Shown: positions 45,301 through 54,462, numbered from the stretch's first letter. The stretch is 64,000 nucleotides of DNA from Singulisphaera sp. GP187 (GCF_900129635.1 NZ_FSRB01000001.1:2767501-2831500), one strand, 5' to 3'. Numbers and translations are program-made. Notes: generated from the sequence alone by a model not told the origin.

Positions 45301-45746
45301 GAATCGACCTCCCCGGTCGTCCCATGCTCCAACCCCGGGAACCGAAACAGGTTGATCTCGGCCCGGTTGCTGTCGACTCCGATGCCGGCGACGGCCAGGA
45401 GTTTTTGACCGCGCGCGTCGGCCGCGGGCGAGAGCGCCATGGCGTAGATCGAGCCGGCGTAGCCCCGCCAGATCCGCGGCCGAATCGTCCGCACAAGCCG
45501 AGGCCGGGGATCGCCGAGATTCCAGACGTTGACGACCTTGTCCATCCCGCCGGAGAGGATCGTCGAACCGTCGGCCGCCGTGAAGATCAACGAGCGCACC
45601 GGCGCCGAGTGGCCTCCGCTATTGACGACCGGAATCGGCTGGGTGATGTCCCCGAGATTGGCCTGGGCCTCGGCCCGCCCCCCCCAGACGGCGGAGATCA
45701 GGAACAAGGCTCCGCCACGAATCCAACAATGTCGGTGTCGGTACAT
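42354..45746 (-). CDS. WD40 protein with PDZ-like and pseudocaspase domains
   Basis: This 1130-aa protein has a signal peptide (about residues 1-26, ending GGRAEAQA), so it is exported. About ten WD40 repeats follow (residues 30-570, e.g. GHSAPVRSLIFTAADGSTILSGGMDKVVNVW). A PDZ-like segment is near residues 580-650 (SFAEVMDLHVGDQVQKLYI), then a Pro-rich linker. The C-terminal caspase-like domain runs from about residue 850. In that domain the His is kept (TIDSHFLTHG, H953), but the Cys position reads LMLDTLHE (T1003), so it is probably a catalytically inactive pseudocaspase. ATG 45746 is chosen because the signal peptide follows it directly; the longer frame start at 46001 gives no signal peptide. 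Confidence 0.88.
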   Translation of the reverse strand: MYRHRHCWIRGGALFLISAVWGGRAEAQANLGDITQPIPVVNSGGHSAPVRSLIFTAADGSTILSGGMDKVVNVWNLGDPRPRLVRTIRPRIWRGYAGSIYAMALSPAADARGQKLLAVAGIGVDSNRAEINLFRFPGLEHGTTGEVDSQLPSGPPRGHGMSVMCLSFDPTGQFLASGSNDATVRIWGLQTRTTTSVLTGHKGPVNTLAYTPSGRRLVTGGADGLLNLWDVARGAIIATARPNPARQNPADPAGDAINALVVSPKGTWVVIGRENGDLVRFDLANLANETLLPRGENGQGAVEALAVSHDGNQLVSSVLSHRLVRSSDLPSVECDVELRTMPQGAVTSRLARVSNLVNACTFSPDDKRLAFAGGDTQGITIRELADPNRPPIELAGQGSSIWDLGFGPDGRTVGFSRSRPDLPGPAPKYEDFDLRGQRVTLFDRGELSRAVSTLDGWKVQPIDPYTLDLRNAQGQGYRLKLDPNTDRRWWSYSFIPKSPTHPLPMLAVGSEVGVIFFRLQDGARTRIYAGHSGPVYSLAPSPDGVWLATGSADQTVRFWRLAGCDTLPPLGARFDTAAGGQISVAAVEPRSFAEVMDLHVGDQVQKLYIAAKETSEIGQLDKVLPNTKIEFVVLRAGKRVELITTKRDAPAISLFPALDREWVLWTPRGYYDTSAIGDRKYLGWHRNRLAPTESTDYFSFDNFEKELRKPSELDRLLQTADLGAFDPAPGEPAPLRQPEQIVAEDRLPRLEILGLARPGFEPLVVGGGGGAVPIRVHATTEDGVAGRGLISALRVLVDSGKVSELLFDPPIAAVDRELTVNVNPGIHKVSVVAVNSLAKERTNVFEVIAPEPPKPVEEAPPRLVVLAIGADRFGTGDSGLPRIPFATEDTRDVAAFLGAPGGASRFQRVDVRPILGADATTERILAAFKTLDDERDQGKLGQGDSVFVTIDSHFLTHGKDATILAADSTLRTAATASISTTVIAETLGQLADYGCTVMLMLDTLHEKRPAPPQTNRGLNEWARLLYRRNVITMVSSIHGPSQSVVSRGHGAFAVGILDSLNVQGRSRLTSEADRPLTLFDFQDRVARNVQGVTNRQQHARCYIPDAIASQTAIFDPPARSQPRRLRAASE

Positions 45747-46132
45747 CAAGCTGATTCCACTCCCCTCGGTGAGAATTCTCCCCGAGGTTGACCTGAGATG
45801 CGTCGACTCATGCCCACGCCGGTGTGGCACGCTCAACTCATCCCCTTGGAATACCTTCGTGGTTCGAGAGCCGGCGCCTGGTTTCGCATCGCAGATTCTA
45901 CTGTCCCGCTCATAGGGGTGTGACACAGCTCCCCGATTCCGACCGATGCTTCCGCACGGACTTGCCTTAACAATTGGCAACAAAAGAGTCATCAGAACCA
46001 CTGCTTCGACCGATTATTCTAGCATAATCCCAACCTCCCGACGCGGAGGCCGGGTTTCGGGTAATTACTGTGGCACGAGGTCGAAACTAATACCGACCAC
46101 CTGGGTTCAGGGGTACGGGGGAACTCATTCCG
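45747..46132 (+). other. Divergent promoter region
   Basis: No gene is supported. It lies between the exported WD40 gene (minus) and the outer-membrane barrel gene (plus) and should contain both promoters. The 45960-46060 stretch is relatively AT-rich. No strong dyad was noticed. Confidence 0.4.
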
Positions 46133-47590
46133 ATGAGGAAACGTCGAAATAGGATCCTAACCCTTGGGCTATCAGCCCTCGCGTTTTCTGCGGCCATTCC
46201 GGCCCCGGCCTTCGAGTGGCCCTGGCGCACCCGATCGTCGAGCTGTCAGCGGTGCGGACAATCCGTCCGGTACTTCGCGTCGTCGGGCCATTCCTGCCCG
46301 GCCACCATGCCGATGCCCGCCCCGATCCCTTATTCTCCGATGATGGCCCCGCCATCGGCCGGTTACAACCCGATGGCGATGCCTCGTCCCGGCGAGCCCT
46401 TGCCGGTCGGTCCGTCAACCCAGCCCTCGATGGGTGGTCCCGGGGCGAGTCAGTTCCCACCGGCCGAGGGAGCAGCCCCGCCCGCCGGCGCCGAGGGAGC
46501 GACCCCGCCCACCGGCGCCGAGGGAGCGACCCCGCCCACCGGCGCCGAGGGAGCGACCCCGCCGGGTGCGACTGCGGCCACGCCTCCCGCCCCGTCGTCG
46601 GGATTGGGAGGGGGTCTGAGCGAGCCGCAAGGCGCACTGAATATGTTCGGCGACGTGGCGCCGGTCTCCCGCTTGGCGATCCTTCAATCCACTCGACCGG
46701 GCTTCGTACCGCCGCCCCCCCCCGAGCCACCGAATCGACCGACTCGCTTTCCCTCCGAGCGAATGAAGTCCGCCGCTTTCGTGCCGAGCGTACGTAACTT
46801 CAAAATCGCCGACAATCAAACGCCGATGCCCGTCGATCGGATCACTTATAGTTTCAACTTCTTCGACGACGTCAACGGCGCCATCAACAAACGGTTCAAC
46901 GTCCCGCTCTCGGACATCCAGGCCTATCGCCACGTCTTCGGGTTCGAGAAAACGTTTTTCGATAAGAATGCGTCGTTCGGCATGCGGCTTCCGCTCAATA
47001 CGTTGACCGCCAATAGCTCGATCCGCAACCTCGGATCGACGAGCACCTCGCTCGGCGACCTCACCGCCTTCGTCAAGTACGCGCTCTGGATCGACCGGGA
47101 ACAAGGTCGGGTGATCTCGACCGGGTTGGCAATCACCATGCCCACAGGTCCGGCCACGTTCGGCGGAGCCAACTACCTTCGAGGGCTGCACTACACCAAC
47201 TTGCAGCCGTTCATCGCGGGACAGTGGACCTGGGGCAACCTCTACGCCATCAACTTCACTTCGGTCGATGTCCCAACCAGTTCGCGTGACGTGACGCTCT
47301 TGTACCAAGACTTCTCGCTCGGTTACTTCCTCTATCGTAACCCCAACCCGAACGGCTTCATCCGGTCGATCGCGCCTACGATCGAAAGCCACGTCAACGT
47401 GGCGTTCAATCATAATAACCCGTTCGATCGCAGAGACATCATGGCGACGAGCCAAGTGGTCGGATTGACCGAAGGCTTGAACGTCTTCTTCAAGAACAAC
47501 TCGGTCCTCTCGTTCGGCGTGGTCGAACCGGTCACAGGGCCGCGACCGTTCAACATCGAAGCCATGCTCCTGTTCAACACCTTCTTCTGA
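46133..47590 (+). CDS. Putative outer-membrane beta-barrel protein
   Basis: This 485-aa protein begins with a signal peptide (RKRRNRILTLGLSALAFSAAIPAPAFE), followed by a Cys pair C-x-x-C (SCQRCGQ, about residue 37) and a low-complexity Met/Pro/Gly region. A minisatellite of 9-residue EGATPPTGA repeats lies at about residues 111-145. From about residue 235 the sequence alternates polar and hydrophobic residues with aromatic girdles (RITYSFNFFDDVNG, GVVEPVTGPRPFNIEAMLLFNTFF). It ends in Phe, as do many outer-membrane barrels. It may be a porin-like or sensor protein; no family name is certain. GGGGGAA lies about 9 nt before the ATG. Confidence 0.65.
   Translation: MRKRRNRILTLGLSALAFSAAIPAPAFEWPWRTRSSSCQRCGQSVRYFASSGHSCPATMPMPAPIPYSPMMAPPSAGYNPMAMPRPGEPLPVGPSTQPSMGGPGASQFPPAEGAAPPAGAEGATPPTGAEGATPPTGAEGATPPGATAATPPAPSSGLGGGLSEPQGALNMFGDVAPVSRLAILQSTRPGFVPPPPPEPPNRPTRFPSERMKSAAFVPSVRNFKIADNQTPMPVDRITYSFNFFDDVNGAINKRFNVPLSDIQAYRHVFGFEKTFFDKNASFGMRLPLNTLTANSSIRNLGSTSTSLGDLTAFVKYALWIDREQGRVISTGLAITMPTGPATFGGANYLRGLHYTNLQPFIAGQWTWGNLYAINFTSVDVPTSSRDVTLLYQDFSLGYFLYRNPNPNGFIRSIAPTIESHVNVAFNHNNPFDRRDIMATSQVVGLTEGLNVFFKNNSVLSFGVVEPVTGPRPFNIEAMLLFNTFF
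46464..46565 (+). repeat. 27-bp tandem minisatellite, ~4 units
   Basis: Units start at 46464, 46491, 46518 and 46545, each about 27 bp (CCGAGGGAGCGACCCCGCCC-type core). The middle two are identical and the first and last diverge. They encode the repeat E-G-A-T-P-P-T-G-A and look prone to length change by slippage. Confidence 0.85.
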
Positions 47591-47632
47591 TCCCAACCGG
47601 ATCCGAGCACGCAACAACACCTTCCCCGAGTA

Positions 47633-47716
47633 CGGCCGGCCCGGCCGGTGGAATCGGACCTGGTGACCCGCTGATCGGGATGCCACCAGGTCCAATTCCA
47701 CCAGCCGGGCCGGCCG
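47633..47716. terminator. 33-bp stem hairpin after barrel gene
   Basis: Positions 47633-47665 and 47684-47716 are complementary at 31 of 33 positions around an 18-nt loop, 43 bp after the plus-strand stop and just before the minus-strand gene end at 47781. It is likely a bidirectional terminator, unusually long for one. Confidence 0.7.
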
Positions 47717-47742
47717 ATTGGCAGTTCCCGACGGGCCCCCGC

Positions 47743-47765
47743 TCCCACCTCAGTTCGAGGTGGGA
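47743..47765. terminator. Second hairpin between convergent genes
   Basis: TCCCACCTC (47743-47751), a 5-nt loop and GAGGTGGGA (47757-47765) form a 9-bp perfect stem about 15 bp before the stop of the minus-strand gene at 47781. Together with the 33-bp hairpin it separates two convergent genes. Confidence 0.6.
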
Positions 47766-47780
47766 ATCCCGGCCTCGGCG

Positions 47781-50700
47781 TTAGACCCCTCTCGGTCCTC
47801 GGTGGAGCGTTTTCCTCCCGCGGGTCGGAGCCGACGAGGCGGACGCTGCGGTTTGTACCTGGACCCCCTGGATGAAGGTCGCCTGATAGTCGGACCCGGT
47901 TCTCACGCGCACGCCACCATCGTTGCCGTCCAGGAAGTTGCCCGCCTTGTCGGTCAGGCCGCCGGGCGCGGTTCCAACCACGCGGAGGCGGAATGCCGTG
48001 TTTCGAGGGACCGGCCTGGCGAAAGTCACCGTGACGGTCCGGTAAATATCGTCGTAAAAGACGTTCGCCACCGGAATCCGCGCTCCAAAGCGCGAGTTCC
48101 GCCGGATCGTTGTGATGACGTAATTGGCCGGATTCATCGCGCGTTGAGCATCGAGATAGGTGGTGAAGATCACCCCGAGGCCGTTCACCGTGCCCGCCGA
48201 CGCCCCCGAGACCAGGCCGACCCGCTCAACCTGCGGCCCTTCCGACAACTCACGAACCTGCACCCCTCCCGAGGTGTTGAATCGAATATCATTGCCTGCG
48301 GGCGCGGAGGCGGGCGCCACGAAGTTCCCCGGTCCCGAGTAGAGGAACACTCCGAACGAGTTGCCCAGCCCGCGAGTCCCCACGCGATTGGTCCCGATGA
48401 AATTGCCGAGGATCGCGTTGTTCGTCGCGTTGTCACCGAGGATCTGGATCCCGATCGATCGATTCCCGGAGATGACGTTCCCAGCGCCCGGGGTGCTCCC
48501 GCCGATCAGGTTACCCGACGCGTCGTTGACGAAGATCCCCTGAGCATTGCCGAGCCGGCCCGTCCCGAGGGCATCCGTACCGATCAGGTTCCCCTGGATC
48601 ACGTTCCCGGTCGCAACGCCTGGAGGGTTGAACATCGGTTGGCCGTTGAAGACCGTCGCATCATTGAAGATCTGGATCCCCACCGACGCATTGCCCGAGA
48701 TCAGGTTGCCCATCCCGGGCGTGTCACCGCCGATCAGGTTCTGGGCTGAGCCCAGCATGACCACCCCTTGGAAGTTCGGCACCGACGCCGTCCCCGTGAC
48801 ATCCGTACCGACATAATTACCCATCACGTGGTTGAACACCGAACCAGGACCGACCAGGTAAATGCCGACGCCGCGGTTGCCCGAGATGATGTTGCGTTCC
48901 GCCCGCGTCAGACCACCGATCGTATTGCCGGTGATGTTCTGGATCTGGATGCCGTCCCCGTTGCCGATCGCCTGGGTACCGGAGAGGTCGGTGCCGATCC
49001 GATTGCCCACGACCCGGTTGCCTCCGGCCCCCTCGAGCAGCAGGCCGATCCCGGCGAACCCGTTGATCACCAACGACTGCACCGTGGAGTGGCCACCGGC
49101 AAGCGTCAAACCGTCGACTCCGGCCCCCGCAAGGCTCCCGTTGATCTCGATGAGCGGTTCCCCTTGGAAACCGGGCTGACTCGACCCGTCGATGAAGACC
49201 GGGTACGCGATCAAAGGCAAGGGAGTGAGCGGAGAAATCCGATGCGGCCCCGCGCCTGGGATATTGAAGGTGATCGTCGTCGGGATCTGATCCGCGTTGA
49301 CATCGTCGATCACGAACCGGAGCGAACCCGGCCCGCTGTCCGCATCGGTCGTGACGATGTCGTTCGAGAGAACGGTGGCAGTGGTCCGGACCGTCGTCAT
49401 GACCCCTTGGGGATCCTGGATCACCACCGTCACAATATAGGGAACCCCCGGAGCCGTCTCTCTCAGATAGAGATGTGACCCGTTGACCAGGAAGCTCCCC
49501 TCCCCGTCAGGAACGACCGTTCCCGCCGAGGGGGCCGTCCCATCGCCCCAGTTGATGACCGCGGTAAAGCCCGTTTCCGCCGCGAGTAACGCATTCCCCA
49601 GCACAAAGCTGGGGGTGAACGAAACGAGTGGCTTCGTGAACGCCTGATCCTCAGTCACCGTGATCGGCAACGGAGTCACCACGAGGACCGAGGAAGCAAT
49701 CAGCGCGGTGCTGTGGATCGTGGTCACGCTGCCGCCGACGTCGGTGACGGTGAACGTGACGCCGCTGAGGATTGTGGTCGTCGTGTTCGGTTGGTCGGCG
49801 ACGTTCACGTTGACCGGAAAATTACCGGGGTTCTGGTACGTATGGGAACCAAGCACCTCGAACGTCGAACCGGTGGAGCTGCTCGTTTGGGTGACCGTCC
49901 CCGACGTCGGGGCCGTGCCGTCTCCCCAATCGATCGTCGCGGTGAAGTTGCTGGCCGGTTCCCTGGTATCGGAGTCGGAGAACTGGCCGACGCCCGTGTT
50001 CGTCAACGGAATCCCCGCCTCACCGCTGATCGTGGTCGGGATCGGGGTCACCGGCGGATTGGCGGCGTTGACAATGTTGACCTGTTCAATATTGGCCAAC
50101 GTGATCGTGGGGAAATTCGCAATGGTGACGGTCGTCCCCGTAAACTTCACGGTTCCTCCGCCCGCATCAATGCTCAGGGTGTCGGTACCGGTTCCCCCGT
50201 CGAGCAGAAGGCCCCCAGACCCCAAGCCCGAGGGGAGAACCGTGAACTGGTCATTGCCCCCCCCTGAGTTGATGGCGGTCGCCACCCCTGGAGCCGTCGC
50301 CAAGACGCGAATCTGGTCCGCGACTTCGCTCGAGAGGATCGTCAGCGAGGCGAGCCCAGCCGCCGCGGTGGGCGTATTCAAGGTAATCACCTGACCAAGC
50401 CCAGACACCGACCCGTCGCGAGTCAGGTTGAGCTGGACATTCGTCTTGTTGGCAAAATCGATCAGTTCGAAACCTACCGGGGTATCACCACTGTTGATCT
50501 CCGTCGTCTGAACTCCCTGAACGAGCGGCCCGTTGACCACGTTCAAGGCGACCGCGCTGGTCGGCGCAACGAAGGTGAAATTGGTCGCGGGAACCGTGTC
50601 GAGGATCGGACTCAGGTTGAGGAATTGAATGAATGAGTTCGCTTGAATCCGGGTGTCCGTCAGAGAAATGAACCCGTCGGTGGAATTACTCGCCCCATAC

Positions 50701-51857
50701 GTTTCGTCCGTGAACGATCCGCCCTTCAGCACCAACGCGTTGATCCCGGCGTTGCCGTTGTAGACCAGGCCGGAGCCCGAGGGAATCGGGTTCCCGCCCG
50801 AGAAGTCGACAGTCAGCGTATCGGCGCCGGAACCGCCTAGGTAACTCAACCGGGCGAGACTCGTGCTCTGGAACTGGATCGGCTGGGCCATCAGTCCGGA
50901 AATCAGTCCCTGAGCGAGCGTTGCGGTGACATTGGCCTTCGTGTTCGTCCCATCAAGGACCAGGTTCATATTCCGCGCATTACCCAGAAAGCTCAACGCT
51001 CCGCCAATTGCCGGCCCGAGCACGACGTGGATCGCATCGGCGGGCGTCGTCGAGGACGCCCCGCTGCCGTCGATCGCCAGGCTGCTCGTGGTCCCAAGAA
51101 TCTCGACCGTATCGGTTCCGACCCCCGGGTTGATGCTCGTCGCCGCGCTCGTGTTGTTGACGGTGAACGCGTTGCCCCCGCTCCCGCCCCGGATGGACAA
51201 CTGGCCGATCTGCCCCGGAGTCCAACCAATCAGCGCAGGCGACCCCCCCGAGACCGAGGTGGGATTGACCGTCCAATTCCGCCCGACGGTGCCGCCCGAA
51301 TCGTCGAGCGTCAACGATGTCGGCGTCGTCTGCCCCGGCTGGACGCCAATGGTCAACGGCTGGCGAATCCCTTGGAGAGTCGAAGTACCCCCCGGAGTGG
51401 TGCCGACATTGACGGCATCAAACCCGGTGACCACCGTGGGGGCATCAATGGATCCGATCGTCAGGTTGTTGACCTGACTGTTGCTCGAGGAAATCGCCAG
51501 GCTGGTCACGGAGGAGGCTGGGCCGGTCACCGTATTGGTGCCAGCGCCGGTCCATCCGAGTGAGATGGCCGAGTCCGACAGGCCGATCGTTTGGGACAGA
51601 TCGGTAATCGTATAACTGCCGACCGCACCGCTGGAAACGATCGACAGCTCGTTGGTCGTCCCCACCCCTGTGGACTCGGTATACGTCAGCGGGCCGGCGG
51701 AGGAGGTGCTGGAAGCCGTGATATCCAGGAATGAGAGCAGGCACCGATGCTCGAGCGACTCGAACCTCGCCGTGTGCCCCAGAACGCGACGCGGTCGGTC
51801 CCGCTTCAAATTTTTCGATTCGGAGGGGTTGTTACGCCAGTCGTAAAAAGAAAGCAT
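47781..51857 (-). CDS. Beta-helix surface protein with ESLEHRCLLS motif
   Basis: This 1358-aa protein has a charged N-terminus followed by the planctomycete extracellular motif FESLEHRCLLSF (about residues 31-42). The middle is a series of Gly/Thr/Ser-rich strands with Ig/PKD-like segments, e.g. ATIDWGDGTAPTSGTVTQ and AVINWGDGTAPSAGTVV, which are PKD-domain hallmarks. The C-terminal third (residues about 960-1250) is a right-handed parallel beta-helix: NRVVGNRIGTDLSGTQAIGNGDGIQI, NLIGGDTPGMGNLISGNASVGIQI and similar strands. It is probably cell-surface or secreted. ATG 51857 is preferred over the TTG at 51896. A double hairpin separates it from the barrel gene. Confidence 0.8.
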   Translation of the reverse strand: MLSFYDWRNNPSESKNLKRDRPRRVLGHTARFESLEHRCLLSFLDITASSTSSAGPLTYTESTGVGTTNELSIVSSGAVGSYTITDLSQTIGLSDSAISLGWTGAGTNTVTGPASSVTSLAISSSNSQVNNLTIGSIDAPTVVTGFDAVNVGTTPGGTSTLQGIRQPLTIGVQPGQTTPTSLTLDDSGGTVGRNWTVNPTSVSGGSPALIGWTPGQIGQLSIRGGSGGNAFTVNNTSAATSINPGVGTDTVEILGTTSSLAIDGSGASSTTPADAIHVVLGPAIGGALSFLGNARNMNLVLDGTNTKANVTATLAQGLISGLMAQPIQFQSTSLARLSYLGGSGADTLTVDFSGGNPIPSGSGLVYNGNAGINALVLKGGSFTDETYGASNSTDGFISLTDTRIQANSFIQFLNLSPILDTVPATNFTFVAPTSAVALNVVNGPLVQGVQTTEINSGDTPVGFELIDFANKTNVQLNLTRDGSVSGLGQVITLNTPTAAAGLASLTILSSEVADQIRVLATAPGVATAINSGGGNDQFTVLPSGLGSGGLLLDGGTGTDTLSIDAGGGTVKFTGTTVTIANFPTITLANIEQVNIVNAANPPVTPIPTTISGEAGIPLTNTGVGQFSDSDTREPASNFTATIDWGDGTAPTSGTVTQTSSSTGSTFEVLGSHTYQNPGNFPVNVNVADQPNTTTTILSGVTFTVTDVGGSVTTIHSTALIASSVLVVTPLPITVTEDQAFTKPLVSFTPSFVLGNALLAAETGFTAVINWGDGTAPSAGTVVPDGEGSFLVNGSHLYLRETAPGVPYIVTVVIQDPQGVMTTVRTTATVLSNDIVTTDADSGPGSLRFVIDDVNADQIPTTITFNIPGAGPHRISPLTPLPLIAYPVFIDGSSQPGFQGEPLIEINGSLAGAGVDGLTLAGGHSTVQSLVINGFAGIGLLLEGAGGNRVVGNRIGTDLSGTQAIGNGDGIQIQNITGNTIGGLTRAERNIISGNRGVGIYLVGPGSVFNHVMGNYVGTDVTGTASVPNFQGVVMLGSAQNLIGGDTPGMGNLISGNASVGIQIFNDATVFNGQPMFNPPGVATGNVIQGNLIGTDALGTGRLGNAQGIFVNDASGNLIGGSTPGAGNVISGNRSIGIQILGDNATNNAILGNFIGTNRVGTRGLGNSFGVFLYSGPGNFVAPASAPAGNDIRFNTSGGVQVRELSEGPQVERVGLVSGASAGTVNGLGVIFTTYLDAQRAMNPANYVITTIRRNSRFGARIPVANVFYDDIYRTVTVTFARPVPRNTAFRLRVVGTAPGGLTDKAGNFLDGNDGGVRVRTGSDYQATFIQGVQVQTAASASSAPTRGRKTLHRGPRGV

Positions 51858-52437
51858 AAATGAATCTCGTAAAAAATTCGACTCTTGGAGGGCCAACCAC
51901 TCTCTCTTACCGCGAACTCCGAAAAACCCCCGGCGTCAACATCGACAAGCAACCGACCGGCTCGCGAGCGGAAGAAGACGCAAGAATGAACGTCTCACCA
52001 GGGCAAGCCGTGACGTCGGCACGACCGAATTATCCCGCAACCCAGCAAGCCATGACATGCAATAATCTCGAGGCCGGCCAGAATTCCCATTCTCATTAAA
52101 CCGGATAAACCTCGCAAAACTCAAGAATGCCGTCGATTTCATTCATGGCACTTTGAGTGCATCGTGGCGGTGGGGCGGAGCCGGCACTCATTGAGGACAT
52201 GCCGGATCGACCACGAGTCGGACGGCGGGCTCGCACGTCGAGTGACAGGCGGTTGCCAACGCTCGGATATGGACCGCGTCCCTTGCGACCGCTCTCCTCA
52301 ATTCGTACTCTTGGGAACGTCCGACTCCAGGCCTGCGTGGCTTTTCGAATTCCTCGTCGCGACAACCCGATCCCTGGCACCATCGACCGGATTCCCCTTT
52401 TCGCCAGTCACAACATCAACAGTCATTGATTTCGACC
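51858..52437 (+). other. Region upstream of three-domain transferase gene
   Basis: About 580 bp without a supported gene, lying between the divergent starts of the beta-helix protein and the transferase fusion. Its frames are short and lack ribosome sites. It presumably contains both promoters. Confidence 0.4.
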
Positions 52438-54462
52438 ATGGCTCGACAAATCATATTGGGACTCGGCGCCGGCCAGTGCGGTCTCGAACTCTTCTCGGAA
52501 ATCCTCGGGCGGCAGCCCTCCACCCACGTCACCTGCCAGCAGCCTCCGCTGCTGCCGTGGAACCGGGTTGAGGGAGCGCCCGGAGTCCGCGACCGGCTGA
52601 CGAGACTGCTCGCCACCACGCCGGACCGGTTCATCGGCGACGTGGCGTCGTTTTATCTGCCGTATGTCGAGCAAGCCGTCGCCTTCGACCCGACGATGCG
52701 CATGGTCTGCCTCAAGCGCCCCGCCGACGAGATCGTCGCCGGCTTCCTGGCCGCGTTGAACCAGAACCCACGGACGCCGATCGACCATTGGTCCGAACAG
52801 CCGCGGCCTCCGTTCGAGCATCACCTGCTCTGGTCGAGGACTTTTCCCAAGTATGACGTCGCCGATCGCGAGTCGGGCATCCGACGGTACTGGGCCGAGT
52901 ACTATGCGATCGCGGACGAGTGGAGCCGGCGGTTTCCGGAGCAATTCCGGGTCGTCGACACCGAGCAGCTCACGACCGCGGCAGGGGTCCTGGACCTGCT
53001 CGCGTTTTGTGGATTCCCTTGGTCCGACCAGGTGGTGGTCACGGGGAAGAGTCCGAGCGTAAGGGTCCATCCGGCCCCTGAGCCTCCGCCTCATCCGTAC
53101 CCGAACCCGCTCGATCCGCAACGGTGCATCGTCCTCGTGCCGTTTGCAAGCTTCATCCAGCATGACTGCGACCAGAGTCTCAAGGAACTCGAGCGACGGG
53201 GCTATCCGGTGCGTCGCGTCGGCGGCTTCTCGCAGATCGACCAGGCGCGGAACGTGCTCGCCACCGAGGCGCTGCTCGAGGGGTTTGAGGAGACCCTCTG
53301 GATCGACTCCGACATCGCGTTCGACCCCAATGACGTGGAGAAACTTCGCCGCCATCACCTGCCGATCGTCTGCGGAATCTATCCCCAGAAGGGGAAGCAC
53401 TCGCTCGCCTGTCACATGATGCCGGGAACGTCGTCGACGGTCTTCGGCCAGGAGGGCAACCTCGTCGAATTGCTCTACGCGGCCACGGGGTTCCTGCTCG
53501 TCCGCCGGGAGGCCTACCTGAAGGTCCAGCGCGAGCTGGTGTTGCCGACCACGAACGAACAGTTCGGAAAACCGATGATCCCGTTCTTCCTGCCGATGAT
53601 CCGCCCGCACCACGATGGGTCCTGGTACCTGGCGGAAGACTACGCGTTCTGCCAACGGGCGCGCGACTGCGGATTCAAGATTTACGCCGACACGACGATC
53701 CGGCTCTGGCACATCGGAACCTACCGGTACGGTTGGGAGGACGCGGGGATCGACCGACCTCGGTTCCCCACATTCACCCTCAACTTTCGCGACGGGGGCC
53801 AGGTCGATCCGCCCGGCCTGGCCGATCTTGCCGATCCGGCCGCGCGGGCGTTCGTCGCTCGCCACCCTTGGCCCGACAAGAAGCCCGAGGTGCCACCGCC
53901 GCCGATTCGCAACTGGTTGTTTCCCTCGACCCGCGAGGTGTTAGAACGGACCATCCCGGAGGACGCTCGGGTGATCGTGGAAGTCGGCTCGTTCACCGGC
54001 CGATCCACCCGATTTCTCACCGACCACGCCCCGGCCGCGATCGTCATCGCGATCGATCACTGGCGCGGGAGCCCCGAAATGGCGAACGACCCTGAATTGG
54101 TCGCCTGGCTCCCTCGGCTCTACGAAACCTTCCTCGCCGAGTGCTGGCTCTATCGCGACCGGGTGATCCCGGTTCGCCGCTCGTCGGTCGAGGGCCTCCA
54201 AGAAGTCGCCGCCGCCGGCCTACGGCCCGACGTCATCTTCATCGACGCCGACCACTCGTACGAAGCGGTACGTGCCGACCTTTCAAGCACGCTCGATCTG
54301 TTCCCACAGGCTCGGATCATCGGCGACGACTGGAATTGGGAGAGTGTCCGCCAGGCGGTCCAAGCGGTCTGCCGCGAGCGGGGTCTCCAATGCGAGGTGC
54401 TCGGTGTCGGCTGGCGGATTCGACCGGTCGACGAGACTCAAGCACATCGCCAAAACGCTTGA
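52438..54462 (+). CDS. Three-domain sulfotransferase-like/glycosyltransferase/methyltransferase
   Basis: This 674-aa protein appears to combine three enzyme domains. Residues about 1-205 resemble sulfotransferases: ILGLGAGQCGLELFSEIL occupies the 5'-phosphosulfate loop and CLKRPADEIVAGFLAAL the 3'-binding region. Residues about 220-460 form a GT-A glycosyltransferase-like domain with the DxD-type motif WIDSDIAFDPNDV and a late AEDYAFCQRAR block. Residues about 490-670 are a class I methyltransferase with motif I VIVEVGSFTGRSTRFL, then VIFIDADHSYEAV and GDDWNW. It would modify a surface glycan or similar acceptor; the order of reactions is unknown. ATG 52438 is used; a TTG at 52426 is also possible and neither has a clear ribosome site. 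Confidence 0.8.
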   Translation: MARQIILGLGAGQCGLELFSEILGRQPSTHVTCQQPPLLPWNRVEGAPGVRDRLTRLLATTPDRFIGDVASFYLPYVEQAVAFDPTMRMVCLKRPADEIVAGFLAALNQNPRTPIDHWSEQPRPPFEHHLLWSRTFPKYDVADRESGIRRYWAEYYAIADEWSRRFPEQFRVVDTEQLTTAAGVLDLLAFCGFPWSDQVVVTGKSPSVRVHPAPEPPPHPYPNPLDPQRCIVLVPFASFIQHDCDQSLKELERRGYPVRRVGGFSQIDQARNVLATEALLEGFEETLWIDSDIAFDPNDVEKLRRHHLPIVCGIYPQKGKHSLACHMMPGTSSTVFGQEGNLVELLYAATGFLLVRREAYLKVQRELVLPTTNEQFGKPMIPFFLPMIRPHHDGSWYLAEDYAFCQRARDCGFKIYADTTIRLWHIGTYRYGWEDAGIDRPRFPTFTLNFRDGGQVDPPGLADLADPAARAFVARHPWPDKKPEVPPPPIRNWLFPSTREVLERTIPEDARVIVEVGSFTGRSTRFLTDHAPAAIVIAIDHWRGSPEMANDPELVAWLPRLYETFLAECWLYRDRVIPVRRSSVEGLQEVAAAGLRPDVIFIDADHSYEAVRADLSSTLDLFPQARIIGDDWNWESVRQAVQAVCRERGLQCEVLGVGWRIRPVDETQAHRQNA

